NCBI GenBank assembly: GCA_023662865.1
Contig: JAMPIK010000015.1
Span: 1-46,132, forward strand
DNA: 46,132 bases
Origin: Prevotella sp.
Lineage (GTDB): Bacteria; Bacteroidota; Bacteroidia; Bacteroidales; Muribaculaceae
Direction of reading: 5' to 3'
Below are positions 1 through 10,062 of this stretch, piece after piece (the first letter of the stretch is position 1; each line of letters opens with the position of its first letter). The position numbers were made by a program, and so were the translations under genes. The notes beneath the pieces were generated by a model, which searched no databases, was not told where the DNA came from, and saw only the letters and a program-made list of their open reading frames with translations.

Positions 1-2
1 TT

Positions 3-75
3 CGGGGTTTAGCGCAGTTGGTAGCGCGCTACGTTCGGGACGTAGAGGTCGGGCGTTCGAGTCGCCTAACCCCGA
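3..75 (+). tRNA. tRNA-Pro (anticodon CGG)
   Basis: The sequence folds as a full cloverleaf. The 7-bp acceptor stem CGGGGTT/AACCCCG is followed by T8-A9 and a GCGC/GCGC D stem. The anticodon stem CTACG/CGTAG encloses loop TTCGGGA, giving anticodon CGG, which reads proline codon CCG. The T loop is TTCGAGT and the discriminator base is A. No CCA is encoded, so it must be added enzymatically. A perfect terminator follows within 6 bases. Confidence 0.95.
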
Positions 76-80
76 CAAAA

Positions 81-115
81 AGAGTTGAGAGTCAACCGAT
101 TCTCAACTCTTTTTT
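81..115 (+). terminator. Rho-independent terminator of tRNA-Pro
   Basis: A perfect 10-bp stem, AGAGTTGAGA (81-90) with TCTCAACTCT (101-110), has a 10-nt loop and is followed by TTTTTG. An A-run on the left side means it could also stop transcription of the minus-strand lipoprotein gene that ends at 130. Confidence 0.93.
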
Positions 116-129
116 GTTTTATAACGTAA

Positions 130-2187
130 TCAGTAAGTTGCTCCGAGCCTGGAGCGGCGGCGCTTGCTGTTGGGGTCAAAGGGATTGCTGTTTACATCGA
201 AATATTCGTCTTCATCATCGGCGTTTTGCTGATTTGTCCCTTTCTTTTTCTTGCTTACAGCCGGGCGGCGTGTTTGGGGTTTGTTCTTCTTGATTGCCTC
301 CGGTTTTTGCATATCAACGGCAACGACATTCAAATCCCATTGTTCGGAGCGGTCGTGGCGTTTTAGCGAAAGGACTTTGGGGTAGTAATACACCTCATCG
401 GGCTGCAAGCCGGCCTCATAGTTACCGGTATGAAATTCCAAAATGTCTTTTTCAGTAATCATGGTCGGAGCGATCGAGTCGGCAACTTGGCTGAGCCGTT
501 CGGGCATCGGACGCGTGATAAACCGTGCATAATAGTCTGCCGGCGAGAGATATGGGAAACGCACTATGCCGTTAATTACCCTTTCGCGAGCTACGGGTGC
601 ATCGTTGTTGTTGAGCACTTCTACGAAACCTTGAATGGTATCAGGTATAATCCTCAGGGTAAGAGAGGCGTAATCCTCGCGCTTCTTAATGCTGAACTCA
701 TTGGAGAGAGTGGCGTTATATCTGCCGGAGATACCCGTCATAGCTGTTGAATCAATGGTTAGCCGATAAGTATTTCCGTATTCCCATGGATATTTGATAC
801 TGTATCTGCGCACCTTTCCGGTGGTGTCTTGCACAAAGTCGGGGAAAGGGAGCGGCGTATACAAGCTGTCTTGTTTAAGCTCCAACCTCATCATTGAGGT
901 GCGAATCGAGGTGAGCGGCTCCGGTGCTTCTATATATATAGGTGTATATACATTCACCGTGCCGGAAGGGGACATATTTAGGGTGAGCCATTTCGCCTTT
1001 TCGCGGGCAATCGAGTCGGCTTCAAGCTCCTTCTTTGTTTTTTTCTTTTTGGATTGGAATTTGACCTTGGGTTTGGTGAAAGTCAGGGTGTCGGTGCCTT
1101 CAACAAGGTTGGGTGTTGAGCCGGTGCGCATATATGTCAGAGCCAAACGCAGTGTGTCTGACGAAGCTATTTCGGAGTTTGTCAGCCAGTAGGTTAACGT
1201 ATCGTTGTATGCGGCATGTTCAAGCACACTGCTGTTGGCGGCATTTCCATGGCCGAGGATTTCGAGAGTCGGGAGCGAGGCGGAACGGCTGTTGAAAATG
1301 AATTGAAGTTTTGCAGAGTCCGGACGTTCGTATTTCACCAAGTATTGCGGCTTGTAGCCTTCATCAAACACGGAGAGCAGTATGTTGTTCGGTAGAAACA
1401 CAGTGCGATTACGACTCACGACAGTGTCCACGGCACCGGTGAGCAGGTTGAAGATTGTATCAGATGCGACACCCTGTTCCGTGTAGGGTGTTACCGGGAA
1501 GGGATAGAATGCCATCAGCTCGGCCGGATTATCACGGCGACAGTCGTTGTTGAGGTCTCCCAAAGCATATATATTATAAGGTATGGGTTTGAGACCTCGA
1601 AGAGTGAAGCGCCCGCGGTCATCGGTTTTTGTGACACGGTCAAAACGGAGGGTTTTGAACGCTGAGTCAGGGGCATCGGCTCGGTACACACCCACCAACA
1701 TACCTTGTTGCGGCTCAAGAGTGGCGGCATCCAAAGCAATACCGGAAATGCGAAGCGAGTCGATGTCGGCACCTGTGGAGAAAGTTATGGAGAAATTGCC
1801 GAGCGGATTATTTTCGTTTACATCTTCAATGGCGGTGCCGAAGTCGACAGTGTAGGTGGTATCCGGGGAGAGGGGGTCGCTCCAAGTGACAATAACGCGG
1901 CGCCCGGATGCAATGACTTTCGGGGTGCTTGCACCGGGAGGGGACACGGTAACATTTGTGAATGCGTCTTTTACATTAACCAACTCGTCAAATTCAAGAT
2001 AAATCTCATTTCCGGAAAAGCCGGTACTTTCAGGCATGGGGTGAGCCTTTACCAGCCTTGGCGGGTCTTCATCGCGCGGCCCGCCGGAGGGGTTGCCGAT
2101 GCTTGCACATGAATATAATATGGTTAGGACAGCGGCGGCACAGAGAAATGCGAATGCACGGCCGTAAGTCTTTGAATAAATAGTCAT
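130..2187 (-). CDS. Ig-like (Big_5/SbsA-type) domain lipoprotein, 685 aa
   Basis: Predicted outer-membrane or surface lipoprotein of unknown function. The N-terminus has a hydrophobic signal followed by a lipobox-like LYSC with Cys27. Residues of about 35-135 match the bacterial Ig-like fold often annotated as SbsA/Big_5. The signs are the pattern PPRLVKAHP, a GNEIYLEFDELV strand and the TTYTVDFG...NFSITFSTG ending. The remainder is beta-rich, with a Lys-rich segment near residue 385 and a very basic, low-complexity C-terminus (KKNKPQTRRP, KRRRSR). A longer reading frame to 2205 starts at TTG, but that codon lies inside the -7 promoter element (2203-2210), so ATG at 2187 is the likely start. 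Such proteins are common in Bacteroidales and their role is not known to me. Confidence 0.85.
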   Translation of the reverse strand: MTIYSKTYGRAFAFLCAAAVLTILYSCASIGNPSGGPRDEDPPRLVKAHPMPESTGFSGNEIYLEFDELVNVKDAFTNVTVSPPGASTPKVIASGRRVIVTWSDPLSPDTTYTVDFGTAIEDVNENNPLGNFSITFSTGADIDSLRISGIALDAATLEPQQGMLVGVYRADAPDSAFKTLRFDRVTKTDDRGRFTLRGLKPIPYNIYALGDLNNDCRRDNPAELMAFYPFPVTPYTEQGVASDTIFNLLTGAVDTVVSRNRTVFLPNNILLSVFDEGYKPQYLVKYERPDSAKLQFIFNSRSASLPTLEILGHGNAANSSVLEHAAYNDTLTYWLTNSEIASSDTLRLALTYMRTGSTPNLVEGTDTLTFTKPKVKFQSKKKKTKKELEADSIAREKAKWLTLNMSPSGTVNVYTPIYIEAPEPLTSIRTSMMRLELKQDSLYTPLPFPDFVQDTTGKVRRYSIKYPWEYGNTYRLTIDSTAMTGISGRYNATLSNEFSIKKREDYASLTLRIIPDTIQGFVEVLNNNDAPVARERVINGIVRFPYLSPADYYARFITRPMPERLSQVADSIAPTMITEKDILEFHTGNYEAGLQPDEVYYYPKVLSLKRHDRSEQWDLNVVAVDMQKPEAIKKNKPQTRRPAVSKKKKGTNQQNADDEDEYFDVNSNPFDPNSKRRRSRLGATY

Positions 2188-2202
2188 ATAAGTAATTTTG
2201 TT

Positions 2203-2234
2203 CAAAAATAGTTATAATTTTTGAAACAGACAAA
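2203..2234 (-). promoter_or_regulatory. Bacteroidota promoter for the Ig-like lipoprotein gene
   Basis: Read on the minus strand, TTTG (2231-2234) and TATTTTTG (2203-2210) are separated by 20 bp, matching the TTTG/TAnnTTTG consensus. Transcription would begin about 10 nt before the ATG at 2187, which supports that start codon. Confidence 0.75.
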
Positions 2235-2356
2235 AAAGGTGCGGCAATAGCATGGAGGCTTGTGTTTTGCAATATGTTAAAATTTAGATTATCTTTAACA
2301 CTAATTGTGTTAAAATGTTAAATTTTGGAATATGAGGTGATTTTTTTATGAAGATA

Positions 2357-2388
2357 TTTGGTGGAATAAAAAAACGGTTATAACTTTG
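2357..2388 (+). promoter_or_regulatory. Bacteroidota promoter for the small lipoprotein gene
   Basis: TTTG (2357-2360) is 20 bp upstream of TAACTTTG (2381-2388). The consensus is matched exactly. The predicted 5' leader to ATG 2443 is about 50 nt of AT-rich sequence. Confidence 0.85.
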
Positions 2389-2442
2389 CATCGTTTTTGA
2401 TAGCAAAAATTATTGTTTTATTATTTTAAATCTTAGACTAAA

Positions 2443-2673
2443 ATGAAGAAGGTTATTCTTTCTCTCGCAGTGCTCGCTTCTGTAGCACTCGTATCATGCT
2501 CAAAGGGCGAAGCTAAAAACGACAGCGAATCAGCAGCAGCTGCTACTGAAAACGTAGAAGGCACTGAATGCGACAGCGCATGCGAAAAAGCTTGCACTGA
2601 AACTAACGCAGCAACTGAAGTAGCTCCCGCTGTAGAAGATGCTCCCGTTGACACTACAGCTGTTAAGGCATAA
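2443..2673 (+). CDS. Small acidic Ala-rich lipoprotein with C-X3-C-X3-C motif, 76 aa
   Basis: A short lipoprotein of unknown function. A type II signal peptide (MKKVILSLAVLASVALVSC) puts the lipidated Cys at residue 19. The mature part is about 57 residues, rich in Ala, Glu, Asp and Thr, and carries three Cys spaced C-X3-C-X3-C (around residues 43-51, in ECDSACEKAC). The gene stands alone between a consensus promoter and a perfect terminator, which suggests a monocistronic and probably well-expressed transcript. The overlapping minus-strand reading frame is a shadow. The even Cys spacing would place all three on one helix face. A metal-binding or disulfide role is only a guess. Confidence 0.85.
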   Translation: MKKVILSLAVLASVALVSCSKGEAKNDSESAAAATENVEGTECDSACEKACTETNAATEVAPAVEDAPVDTTAVKA

Positions 2674-2695
2674 CTGCGAGAAATCAAAGTTGCAT

Positions 2696-2734
2696 AAACC
2701 GATGTTTCCTTTGGGAACGTCGGTTTCTCTTTTT
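2696..2734 (+). terminator. Rho-independent terminator of the small lipoprotein gene
   Basis: A 14-bp stem pairs 2696-2709 with 2713-2726, counting three G-U pairs, around a TTT apex. The tail CTCTTTTTG (2727-2735) follows. It lies 22 bases after the stop codon. Confidence 0.9.
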
Positions 2735-2915
2735 GTATATACCCCGGGGTGATACAATATTTTGACCTACTGTGAATATCTTCTGACAAAACGCACACGT
2801 GAATAAGAGCTTTTTTAATAAAAAATGTGCATGTCAGGGAATGTTTGCACAATATGCTGATAGTAACCGTGTTGTGATTTAACAATGTTAAAATACAGCA
2901 AATGCAATGTGATGT
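2735..2915. other. AT-rich intergenic spacer, no gene seen
   Basis: Together with the flanking terminator and promoter, this is part of a 364-base gap between coding regions. I see no reading frame with coding character, no RNA fold and no repeats. Confidence 0.6.
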
Positions 2916-2947
2916 GTTGCATACAATTGAATAAAATGCTAATTTTG
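2916..2947 (+). promoter_or_regulatory. Bacteroidota promoter for the 1164-aa secreted protein
   Basis: GTTG (2916-2919, one mismatch to TTTG) is 20 bp upstream of TAATTTTG (2940-2947). The leader of about 85 nt to ATG 3038 ends in an unstructured A-rich stretch with repeated CTAA units, typical of Bacteroidota translation starts. Confidence 0.75.
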
Positions 2948-3037
2948 CAGTTCGGTGAGAGCAATTGATGTGTCAATGCCCCCTCCAATCACAAATAGAA
3001 ACTAACACAATTCACTAACTAATAAACTAAAACGCAA

Positions 3038-6000
3038 ATGAAAAAACTCTTACTCTTCCTCTCACTGCTACTGGTTACATGGGGTGTGAAAGCTGAAGTT
3101 CTCCTTGACTTAAAGAATGCACAATCCAGCTGGCAAGGTAACGGATATAGTTCGCATACCGTATCCTTTGATCAGGCTGATGTGATTTTAAGTGCCGCAA
3201 GCAAGCAAAGCAATATGCCGAATTACCCGACTACAAAGCAAGGTGATGTGACTGTTAAATTTAAGAACGGCTTTAAATTTAGCCACATAGCACTTAATTT
3301 GAAACAATGGGGTACAAAGAAACAAACCTTAAAAATGAGTATATCTACTGATGGAACAAATTTTAATAAAGTTTCCGGCGTTGGATTTACTTCTGGATTT
3401 ATGGACAAAGTGGAATCTGATATAACCCCCGATGTAACATCAGTAAAATTCTCATTCACCGGTGGCGACCAAATCGGAATTGTCTCAGTTCAACTCACAG
3501 AAGAAGGTGGCAAAAAGACGCTATCCGTTCCTATAATCACAGTTGGACAGGATTCATTCACAATTTCCGCTGAAAATCCGGTTAAATATTGTGTAAACAA
3601 TTCGGAAACTGCTGTTGCCGATGATTGTAATCTTGAATACACTCCGGGTGCGCAAATACCTTTTGAAACAGACTACGGCACTTGGTTTGTACACGCATAT
3701 TGCCCCGGCGACAGTGAAACTAACCTTGACTCTTCCATAGCAACCGAATCGTATACAGTTCGCGACCCAAATGCAACTGAATTTACTGCAACTGTTACGA
3801 TGAATGCACAAACTAATCAAAAGTATGATAAGGAAGGCAATAATATTGTGAAATGGATTAGTGATGATAACATATTCACTTTCACTACTTCAGTAAAAGT
3901 TCCTTGTGGAAATAATCCTCCTGTGTTTAATACCGATGGTTTACGCTTATACACAACAAGTAATAATGCCATTACTGTAAACGCTCCCCAAGGTTACAAA
4001 ATGGTATCAGTTAAATATGCTGCTAAAACTAACACCCACACAGCAAATATAGATGGCACAAAATTAGCGCAAAACACAGTAAAAACATTTAATGCACCCG
4101 TTAGCTCTTTTGTTATAACATCTAACGATAACAAAATAGATATCACCTCTATGACTTTTGTCTTAGAGAAAAAACAGTTATTGGATTATACTGCGGCTTT
4201 TAATTGCAAGGAGTATACAATGACTGTGGGGGACAGCAAGGCGGTAGCTGAATTGATTGGCGAGGACCTTGGCGAAAAGTATCCTGCAAATATTTCGTAT
4301 AATATTGCAGTAGGGGGGGATATTTATGTATCTCTTGAGAATGGTATTCTTACTGCTGACAAGGCCACCGGCGAAACTCCCGTTACTGTCAATGCTTCGT
4401 GGAAGGCTGACTCCGACTTCAATGCCGGCAACGCTTCGTTCACAATCAATGTTGACAAGAAAGTATTCACCGCTCCGACAATTGAACCTGTTACGATGAC
4501 CACCGGCGATGAGAAAAATCTTGCATCATTGTTCGGCGAGAATGTTCCTGAAATCCGCTTTTCAGTAGAGCCCGAGACAGATGTAATCACTCTGACCGGC
4601 TCCACTATAAAAGCCGAGAAGGCCGGCGAAGCTACCGTGAAAGCCGAATGGGGCGATGACACTTGGGCAAACGGCTCAATGACAATCAGCGTAACCGTAA
4701 CCGATAAACCGGTAGTCGAGCTTCCCAAACTTGCCACTCCCGAAGTACAACTCAATGAAAATAATGAGTTTGTAATAACCGGCGATGAAGAGAATGGATA
4801 TTTAGTTTATTCTCACACACTTGCCGATGCAGAAGAAAATTGGGACATTTATGAAGACCCGGTAAAGAAAGAAACAGCTCCCGGCAAATATGTGTTCAAA
4901 GCGCAGGTATGGGCGAATGATGAAACCACACACCAAAACTCCGAAGTCGTAAACATCGAGTACACGGTAGAGGAGGTTATAGAACCGGAACCCACGGGGC
5001 AACCCTTGGAAGTGACATTTGACTTCACAACCGATCCGGCATATTGCTTGGCAGCTCGCTCTGACGACAAATATGAAAGCGAAGCATTCAATTTTACCAA
5101 TAAAAATATTAAAGTGACACTTGACGGTCGCTATCGTTTGTTTAAAAATACTAACGGTGTGGTTGATTTGAGATTTGGCAAGAAGAGCGGCAATGTCAAT
5201 CCCGGCTCAATCACATTCACAGCTCCCGCCGGTTATGAACTTGAATCAATAGATATTGAATACACGGGTTCAGATAAAAATCTGACTGTAAACAACGGTG
5301 CATTAGATGATAACAAGCAGTGGACTGCCGGTGAAACAAAATTCTCATCTGTTGCATTTACCAATGGCGTTGAAGCAAAAGTGACACCTGTAAAGAAAAT
5401 GACTGTTCACATGCAGCCGATTCCGGTTTATGCTCCCGTAGCAAGCAACGGTTCCGGTGTGTATAAGCATGCAGTAAATGTGGAACTCGCATTCGATGAG
5501 CGTAACAGTTACCTCAATACTGATGATTATTATATTGCGTATGCGCTTGATGATGAAGAGTTGTCTGTTGATAACAGCAAATCATATTCACAACCATTCA
5601 CATTCAAGTACCAATCAAATAAGGCAGACTATAAGATTAGGGCTGCAGTTGTTGGTATAGTTGATGATGAGATTAAATTTATTTCCGATGTAGCTGAATT
5701 TACTTATACTATTGTGCCTGAGATTGAAGCAGTTGACTTGGCAAAGGTATTGGAAAATGCAAATCCCGAGTCTATTGCTATGGGCGATGATGGTATTTCT
5801 CTTGAAACTTTCTCTATTGTCAGCTCTTTGCATAAGTATTATGCCGATCAAGCTAATTCTTATATCTATGTTACTGACAACAATGGTGGTAAGGGTATTC
5901 GTATCGAGTTGCCGGAAGGCGCTATTGTAAATCACAACAAGGTGATGAACAATGTCAAGGTGAAATATTCAAACAATCACAAGGTGGCTCACTTCGTATA

Positions 6001-6532
6001 TGTAAGTCATGAGGAAGGCACGGAAGATGCTGTTCCCTCTTACAGAATGGTAGACCTTGAGGAGATTGCCGGCGATAAGGCGGCAGACTTCATGCACCAT
6101 TATCTGTATGTACACGTTGCCAACTTCAATCCTGACGGCAACGGCGGTTACAAACTTGAATATACACCGGCAAGTGCATCGGAGTCTGCAATGGTTCGCG
6201 CCGAAGGCGAGTCATTCTCTATCCCGGCAGTCAACGCAACCGGTTCTGATATAGCGGAAGGCGGTTTCGGAACTATGGTAGGCCATATTGAGATGAACGG
6301 TGACACTCCGACATTCTATGTAACTTCCACCCCCGGTGGTATTGTAACTGCTCTTGACAAGGTGCCGGCCGAGGGTGATGTCAGGGTAATCGGTGGTCAG
6401 ATTTATGCGCCGGAAGGCAGCGGGGTGTTCACTGTAAACGGTCTGCGAGTAAGCGCGACAGCTAAGCAACAACCGGGTATGTACATTGTACGCACTGCCA
6501 ATGGCAACGTTTGCAAAGTGATGGTTAAGTAA
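3038..6532 (+). CDS. Large secreted multi-beta-domain protein with T9SS-like C-terminus, 1164 aa
   Basis: Predicted extracellular or cell-surface protein of unknown ligand. A Sec signal (MKKLLLFLSLLLVTWGVKA) comes first. Beta-sandwich modules follow: a lectin-like N-terminal domain (about 20-160), chitobiase/FN3-like modules (about 160-245, 555-640 and 790-890) and two adjacent Ig/Big-type repeats (about 390-475 and 480-550). Both Big-type repeats share a MTxGDxKxxAxLxGE start. A further sandwich lies at about 650-785. The last 45 residues (VNGLRVSA...GMYIVRTANGNVCKVMVK) resemble a short T9SS type A sorting domain. No catalytic motif is recognisable, so a binding or adhesin-like role is inferred. 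The first third (to about 4200) is visibly more AT-rich than the rest, so the gene may be a mosaic. It is monocistronic. Confidence 0.85.
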   Translation: MKKLLLFLSLLLVTWGVKAEVLLDLKNAQSSWQGNGYSSHTVSFDQADVILSAASKQSNMPNYPTTKQGDVTVKFKNGFKFSHIALNLKQWGTKKQTLKMSISTDGTNFNKVSGVGFTSGFMDKVESDITPDVTSVKFSFTGGDQIGIVSVQLTEEGGKKTLSVPIITVGQDSFTISAENPVKYCVNNSETAVADDCNLEYTPGAQIPFETDYGTWFVHAYCPGDSETNLDSSIATESYTVRDPNATEFTATVTMNAQTNQKYDKEGNNIVKWISDDNIFTFTTSVKVPCGNNPPVFNTDGLRLYTTSNNAITVNAPQGYKMVSVKYAAKTNTHTANIDGTKLAQNTVKTFNAPVSSFVITSNDNKIDITSMTFVLEKKQLLDYTAAFNCKEYTMTVGDSKAVAELIGEDLGEKYPANISYNIAVGGDIYVSLENGILTADKATGETPVTVNASWKADSDFNAGNASFTINVDKKVFTAPTIEPVTMTTGDEKNLASLFGENVPEIRFSVEPETDVITLTGSTIKAEKAGEATVKAEWGDDTWANGSMTISVTVTDKPVVELPKLATPEVQLNENNEFVITGDEENGYLVYSHTLADAEENWDIYEDPVKKETAPGKYVFKAQVWANDETTHQNSEVVNIEYTVEEVIEPEPTGQPLEVTFDFTTDPAYCLAARSDDKYESEAFNFTNKNIKVTLDGRYRLFKNTNGVVDLRFGKKSGNVNPGSITFTAPAGYELESIDIEYTGSDKNLTVNNGALDDNKQWTAGETKFSSVAFTNGVEAKVTPVKKMTVHMQPIPVYAPVASNGSGVYKHAVNVELAFDERNSYLNTDDYYIAYALDDEELSVDNSKSYSQPFTFKYQSNKADYKIRAAVVGIVDDEIKFISDVAEFTYTIVPEIEAVDLAKVLENANPESIAMGDDGISLETFSIVSSLHKYYADQANSYIYVTDNNGGKGIRIELPEGAIVNHNKVMNNVKVKYSNNHKVAHFVYVSHEEGTEDAVPSYRMVDLEEIAGDKAADFMHHYLYVHVANFNPDGNGGYKLEYTPASASESAMVRAEGESFSIPAVNATGSDIAEGGFGTMVGHIEMNGDTPTFYVTSTPGGIVTALDKVPAEGDVRVIGGQIYAPEGSGVFTVNGLRVSATAKQQPGMYIVRTANGNVCKVMVK

Positions 6533-6545
6533 TAGCTCTAATCAA

Positions 6546-6568
6546 AACGGCGATTAGAAATCGCCGTT
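6546..6568. terminator. Hairpin downstream of the 1164-aa gene
   Basis: AACGGCGATT (6546-6555) pairs perfectly with AATCGCCGTT (6559-6568) around AGA. There is no T-tract, so it may act as an mRNA 3'-stabilising hairpin ahead of the stronger terminator that follows. Confidence 0.55.
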
Positions 6569-6575
6569 CCATTAT

Positions 6576-6610
6576 AAAGGGGTGTCGGAATTGGTTCCGA
6601 CACCCCTTTT
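6576..6610. terminator. Bidirectional terminator between the secreted-protein gene and tyrS
   Basis: A perfect 15-bp stem pairs 6576-6590 with 6595-6609 (AAAGGGGTGTCGGAA and its complement) around TTGG. It ends in TTTT on the plus strand and has an A-run on the other side, so it can serve both converging genes. Confidence 0.9.
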
Positions 6611-6650
6611 CGGTTCGCCCGACATGGGCATAATCTGACGGGGGACTCTC

Positions 6651-7961
6651 TCAGCAAGCCGGGAGGCTTGCTTTCCTTAGGAGGTAGTAATTCTTTTTGC
6701 CTTTTTGGACTATTATGTATTTTCCGTTGAGGAGGGATTGGTCGGTGATCATGGCGTTGGGGTCGGTGAGCTTTTCTTTGTTGATGCTCAGGCCGTTGCC
6801 TTGTATCATTTTGCGAGCCTCTCCTTTTGAGGGGAATACTTTTGTGTCTACGGCGAGCAGGTCGAGCACGGGGATGCCTTCTTTGAGTTTGTCGGCATTG
6901 ATTTCAAATTGGGGTACTCCTTCGAAGACGTCGAGCAGTGTCTGTTCATCGAGGGCCATGAGTGCTTCTTTTGCCTGATTCGAGAACAGAATTTTGCTCG
7001 CTTCCACGGCGGCATTGTATGCTTCTTCGCCGTGCACCATGATTGTAACTTCTCTTGCGAGGCGTTTCTGCATGGGTCTTGCACCGGGGTCGGCTTGGGC
7101 TTCGGCGGCGAGCATTTCGATTTCGTCTTGTGTGAGGAATGTGAAGATTTTGAGGTATTTCTCGGCATCGGCGTCGCCTACATTGAGCCAGAATTGGTAG
7201 AATTTGTAGGGGCTAGTGTATTTGGCATCGAGCCATACGTTGCCGCTTTCGGTTTTGCCGAATTTGCCGCCGTCGGCTTTTGTGATGAGAGGACAGGTGA
7301 GAGCGAATGCTTCGCCGCCATCGGTGCGGCGAATCAGCTCTGTGCCGGTAGTGATGTTACCCCACTGGTCCGAGCCGCCCATTTGCAGACGGCAGTTTTT
7401 TGTGCGGTAAAGGTACAGGAAGTCGTAGCCTTGCAGGAGCTGGTATGTGAACTCGGTGAATGAGAGGCCATCGCTTGCTTCGCCGTTGAGGCGGCGCTGC
7501 ACGCTGTCTTTGGCCATCATATAGTTGACGGTGATGTGCTTACCGACTTCGCGCGCGAAGTCGAGAAATGAGAAATCCTTCATCCAGTCGTAGTTGTTCA
7601 CGAGTTCGGCGCGGTTGGTAGCATCGCTTTCGAAGTCAAGGAAGCGGGCGAGTTGCGCCTTGATACATTCCTGGTTGTGGCGGAGAGTCTCCTCGTTGAG
7701 GAGGTTGCGCTCCTTGCTTTTGCCGGAGGGGTCTCCAATCATGCCGGTAGCACCGCCCACGAGCGCGAGGGGTTTGTGACCGGCGCGCTGGAGGTGTCGG
7801 AGCATCATCACACCGCAGAGGTGGCCGATATGGAGGGAGTCTGCTGTGGGGTCAATACCAACGTATGCAGTCACCATTTTGTCACCGTTGAGGAGTTCGT
7901 CGGTGCCGGGTATCATGGTGTGAATCATACCACGCCATTTGAGTTCATCTATAAAGTTCAT
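6651..7961 (-). CDS. tyrS: Tyrosine--tRNA ligase, 436 aa
   Basis: Class I aminoacyl-tRNA synthetase charging tRNA-Tyr in the cytoplasm. The HIGH signature (SLHIGHLCG, about residues 42-50) and the KMSKS-equivalent KFGKTESG (about 240) are both present. So are the tyrosine-site segments [12 protein letters not shown] and [10 protein letters not shown], and [10 protein letters not shown]. The C-terminal S4-like RNA-binding part carries [17 protein letters not shown]. The frame is open to a TTG at 7973, but family members start at MNFxxEL, and ATG 7961 gives that start. It sits 4 nt after the metG stop codon, so the two genes form a tight operon of synthetases. Confidence 0.97.
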   Translation of the reverse strand: MNFIDELKWRGMIHTMIPGTDELLNGDKMVTAYVGIDPTADSLHIGHLCGVMMLRHLQRAGHKPLALVGGATGMIGDPSGKSKERNLLNEETLRHNQECIKAQLARFLDFESDATNRAELVNNYDWMKDFSFLDFAREVGKHITVNYMMAKDSVQRRLNGEASDGLSFTEFTYQLLQGYDFLYLYRTKNCRLQMGGSDQWGNITTGTELIRRTDGGEAFALTCPLITKADGGKFGKTESGNVWLDAKYTSPYKFYQFWLNVGDADAEKYLKIFTFLTQDEIEMLAAEAQADPGARPMQKRLAREVTIMVHGEEAYNAAVEASKILFSNQAKEALMALDEQTLLDVFEGVPQFEINADKLKEGIPVLDLLAVDTKVFPSKGEARKMIQGNGLSINKEKLTDPNAMITDQSLLNGKYIIVQKGKKNYYLLRKASLPAC

Positions 7962-7965
7962 ATTC

Positions 7966-10005
7966 TTATCCAATTTTTGCGCCCGGGGTTATGATACCTT
8001 CGGGACTTATTACCACTAATGAGCCGTCGGGCTGAACGGCGCTTAAAATCATGCCCTGACTTTCAACCCCTTTGAGTTTTCGGGGAGCGAAGTTTGCCAC
8101 GAAGCAAACTTGCTTTCCGATTAGCTCTTCGAGTTTGTAGAATTTAGCGATGCCGGAGACGATAGTGCGAGTGCCCATGCCGTCTTCAATCTTGAATTGG
8201 AGGAGCTTGTCGGCTTTGGGCACCTTTGTACACTCGAGCACTTTGCCGACACGCATATCGATTTTCTCAAAAGTAGGGAAATCAACTGTTTCGGCCACCG
8301 GGTCTGGCTTCCATGCGTTGATGAGGTTGGCTTGTTCGGCATCTTTGAGCTTCTGCACCTGCGCTTCCACTACATTGTCTTCAATCTTGGTGAAGAGGAG
8401 TTCCGGAGTGTTTACCTTGTGACCGGCGGGGAGAAGATCAAATCTGCCGGCCGCTTCCCAAGTGAGTTCGGGCAATCCGAGTTGGGTTTTGAGAGAGTTG
8501 GCCATGAAGGGGAGGAACGGCTCGAACAGAACCGAGATGTTGGCACAAATTTGGAGGGCAACGTTCAGGATTGTGTCAACGCGCTGCATATCAGTCTTTG
8601 CGAGCTTCCACGGCTCAGTGTCGGCGAGGTATTTATTACCTGCGCGAGCTACATTCATGGCCGCTTTGAGCGCGTCGCGGAAATGGAAACGTTCGATGTC
8701 GGATTCAAGAGTGCTGATATGTTCGCGAATTTCATCGATTACCGCCTTGTCAACCGGGAGGAGTTCGCCGGCAGCCGGTACAATACTGTCAAAATACTTG
8801 TGAGTGAGTACCATAGCGCGGTTTACAAAATTGCCGAGTATGGCCACGAGCTCAGAATTGTTGCGAGACTGGAAGTCCTTCCAAGTGAAATTGTTGTCCT
8901 TGGTTTCCGGGGCGTTGGCAGTCAGCACATAGCGCAGCACATCTTGCTTACCCGGGAGGTCGCGGAGGTATTCGTGAAGCCAAACCGCCCAATTGCGGGA
9001 GGTTGAGATTTTTTTGTCTTCAAGGTTGAGGAACTCGTTTGCCGGGACATTGTCCGGAAGGTTGAAAGAGCCGTCGGCCATGAGCATAGCCGGGAATACG
9101 ATGCAATGGAATACGATGTTGTCCTTGCCGATGAAATGAATCATGCGGGTGTCGGAGTCTTTCCACCACTTCTGCCAGTCGTTAGGGCATAGCTCCTTAG
9201 TGTTTGAAATATACCCAATCGGGGCATCGAACCAGACATAAAGCACTTTGCCCTCGGCGCCCTCAACGGGAACCGGGATACCCCAGTCGAGGTCGCGGCT
9301 CACGGCACGGGGTTGCAGCCCCATGTCGAGCCAGCTTTTGCACTGACCGTAGACGTTGGGTTTCCACTCCTTGTGCTCTTCAAGAATCCACTGATGCAGA
9401 CGCGATTCCCATTTGTCGAGAGGGAGATACCAATGCTTTGTTTCTTTGAGAATCGGGGTGTTACCGGTAATAGCGGATTTGGGGTTGATGAGGTCAGTAG
9501 CGGCCAAAGATGTGCCGCACGCCTCGCACTGGTCACCGTAAGCGCCATCGCTGCCGCAGTGGGGGCAAGTGCCTGTTACATAACGGTCTGCGAGGAATTG
9601 GTCGGCCTTTTCATCATAGAGTTGCATTGAGGTTTTCTCGATGAATTCCCCTTTGTTGTAGAGCGTTTTGAAGAATTCGGAGGCAGTTTTGCGGTGCTCC
9701 TCGGAAGTGGTGCGGCTATAAATGTCGAAAGAAATGCCGAGCTCCTCGAAGCTGTCTTTGATAATTTTATGATAACGGTCGACTATGTCTTGAGGAGTGA
9801 CCCCCTCCTTTTTTGCTTTGATTGTAATAGGCACCCCGTGCTCGTCGCTGCCGCCGATGAAGAGAACCTCCCGGCCTTTGAGGCGGAGGTATCTGACGTA
9901 GATGTCGGCGGGTATGTATACACCGGCCAGGTGACCGATGTGTACCGGGCCGTTGGCATACGGGAGAGCGGTGGTAACTAAAGTGCGTTTAAATTGTTTG
10001 CTCAT
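7966..10005 (-). CDS. metG: Methionine--tRNA ligase with C-terminal tRNA-binding domain, 679 aa
   Basis: Charges initiator and elongator tRNA-Met. The N-terminal Rossmann catalytic domain has HIGH (PVHIGHLAG, residues 21-28) and the KMSKS loop as KKISTS (about 332). A CXXC pair of zinc-knuckle motifs (CPHC...CEAC, about 146-165) marks the four-Cys type. The anticodon-binding helical domain carries WKLAKTD. The last 110 residues form an EMAPII/Trbp111-like OB domain ([20 protein letters not shown]), the dimerising tRNA-binding extension. It is the first gene of metG-tyrS. Its promoter is interlocked with that of the divergent M28 gene. Confidence 0.97.
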   Translation of the reverse strand: MSKQFKRTLVTTALPYANGPVHIGHLAGVYIPADIYVRYLRLKGREVLFIGGSDEHGVPITIKAKKEGVTPQDIVDRYHKIIKDSFEELGISFDIYSRTTSEEHRKTASEFFKTLYNKGEFIEKTSMQLYDEKADQFLADRYVTGTCPHCGSDGAYGDQCEACGTSLAATDLINPKSAITGNTPILKETKHWYLPLDKWESRLHQWILEEHKEWKPNVYGQCKSWLDMGLQPRAVSRDLDWGIPVPVEGAEGKVLYVWFDAPIGYISNTKELCPNDWQKWWKDSDTRMIHFIGKDNIVFHCIVFPAMLMADGSFNLPDNVPANEFLNLEDKKISTSRNWAVWLHEYLRDLPGKQDVLRYVLTANAPETKDNNFTWKDFQSRNNSELVAILGNFVNRAMVLTHKYFDSIVPAAGELLPVDKAVIDEIREHISTLESDIERFHFRDALKAAMNVARAGNKYLADTEPWKLAKTDMQRVDTILNVALQICANISVLFEPFLPFMANSLKTQLGLPELTWEAAGRFDLLPAGHKVNTPELLFTKIEDNVVEAQVQKLKDAEQANLINAWKPDPVAETVDFPTFEKIDMRVGKVLECTKVPKADKLLQFKIEDGMGTRTIVSGIAKFYKLEELIGKQVCFVANFAPRKLKGVESQGMILSAVQPDGSLVVISPEGIITPGAKIG

Positions 10006-10062
10006 ATTAAACTAACTATCAATGTGATAAGGTGAAGCGCACGTTAAAAAACGAGTATGCGC

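Noticed and set aside
8197..9006. 269-aa open frame on the plus strand
   Set aside because: It is wholly antisense to metG and is a by-product of the high-GC third codon positions of that gene.
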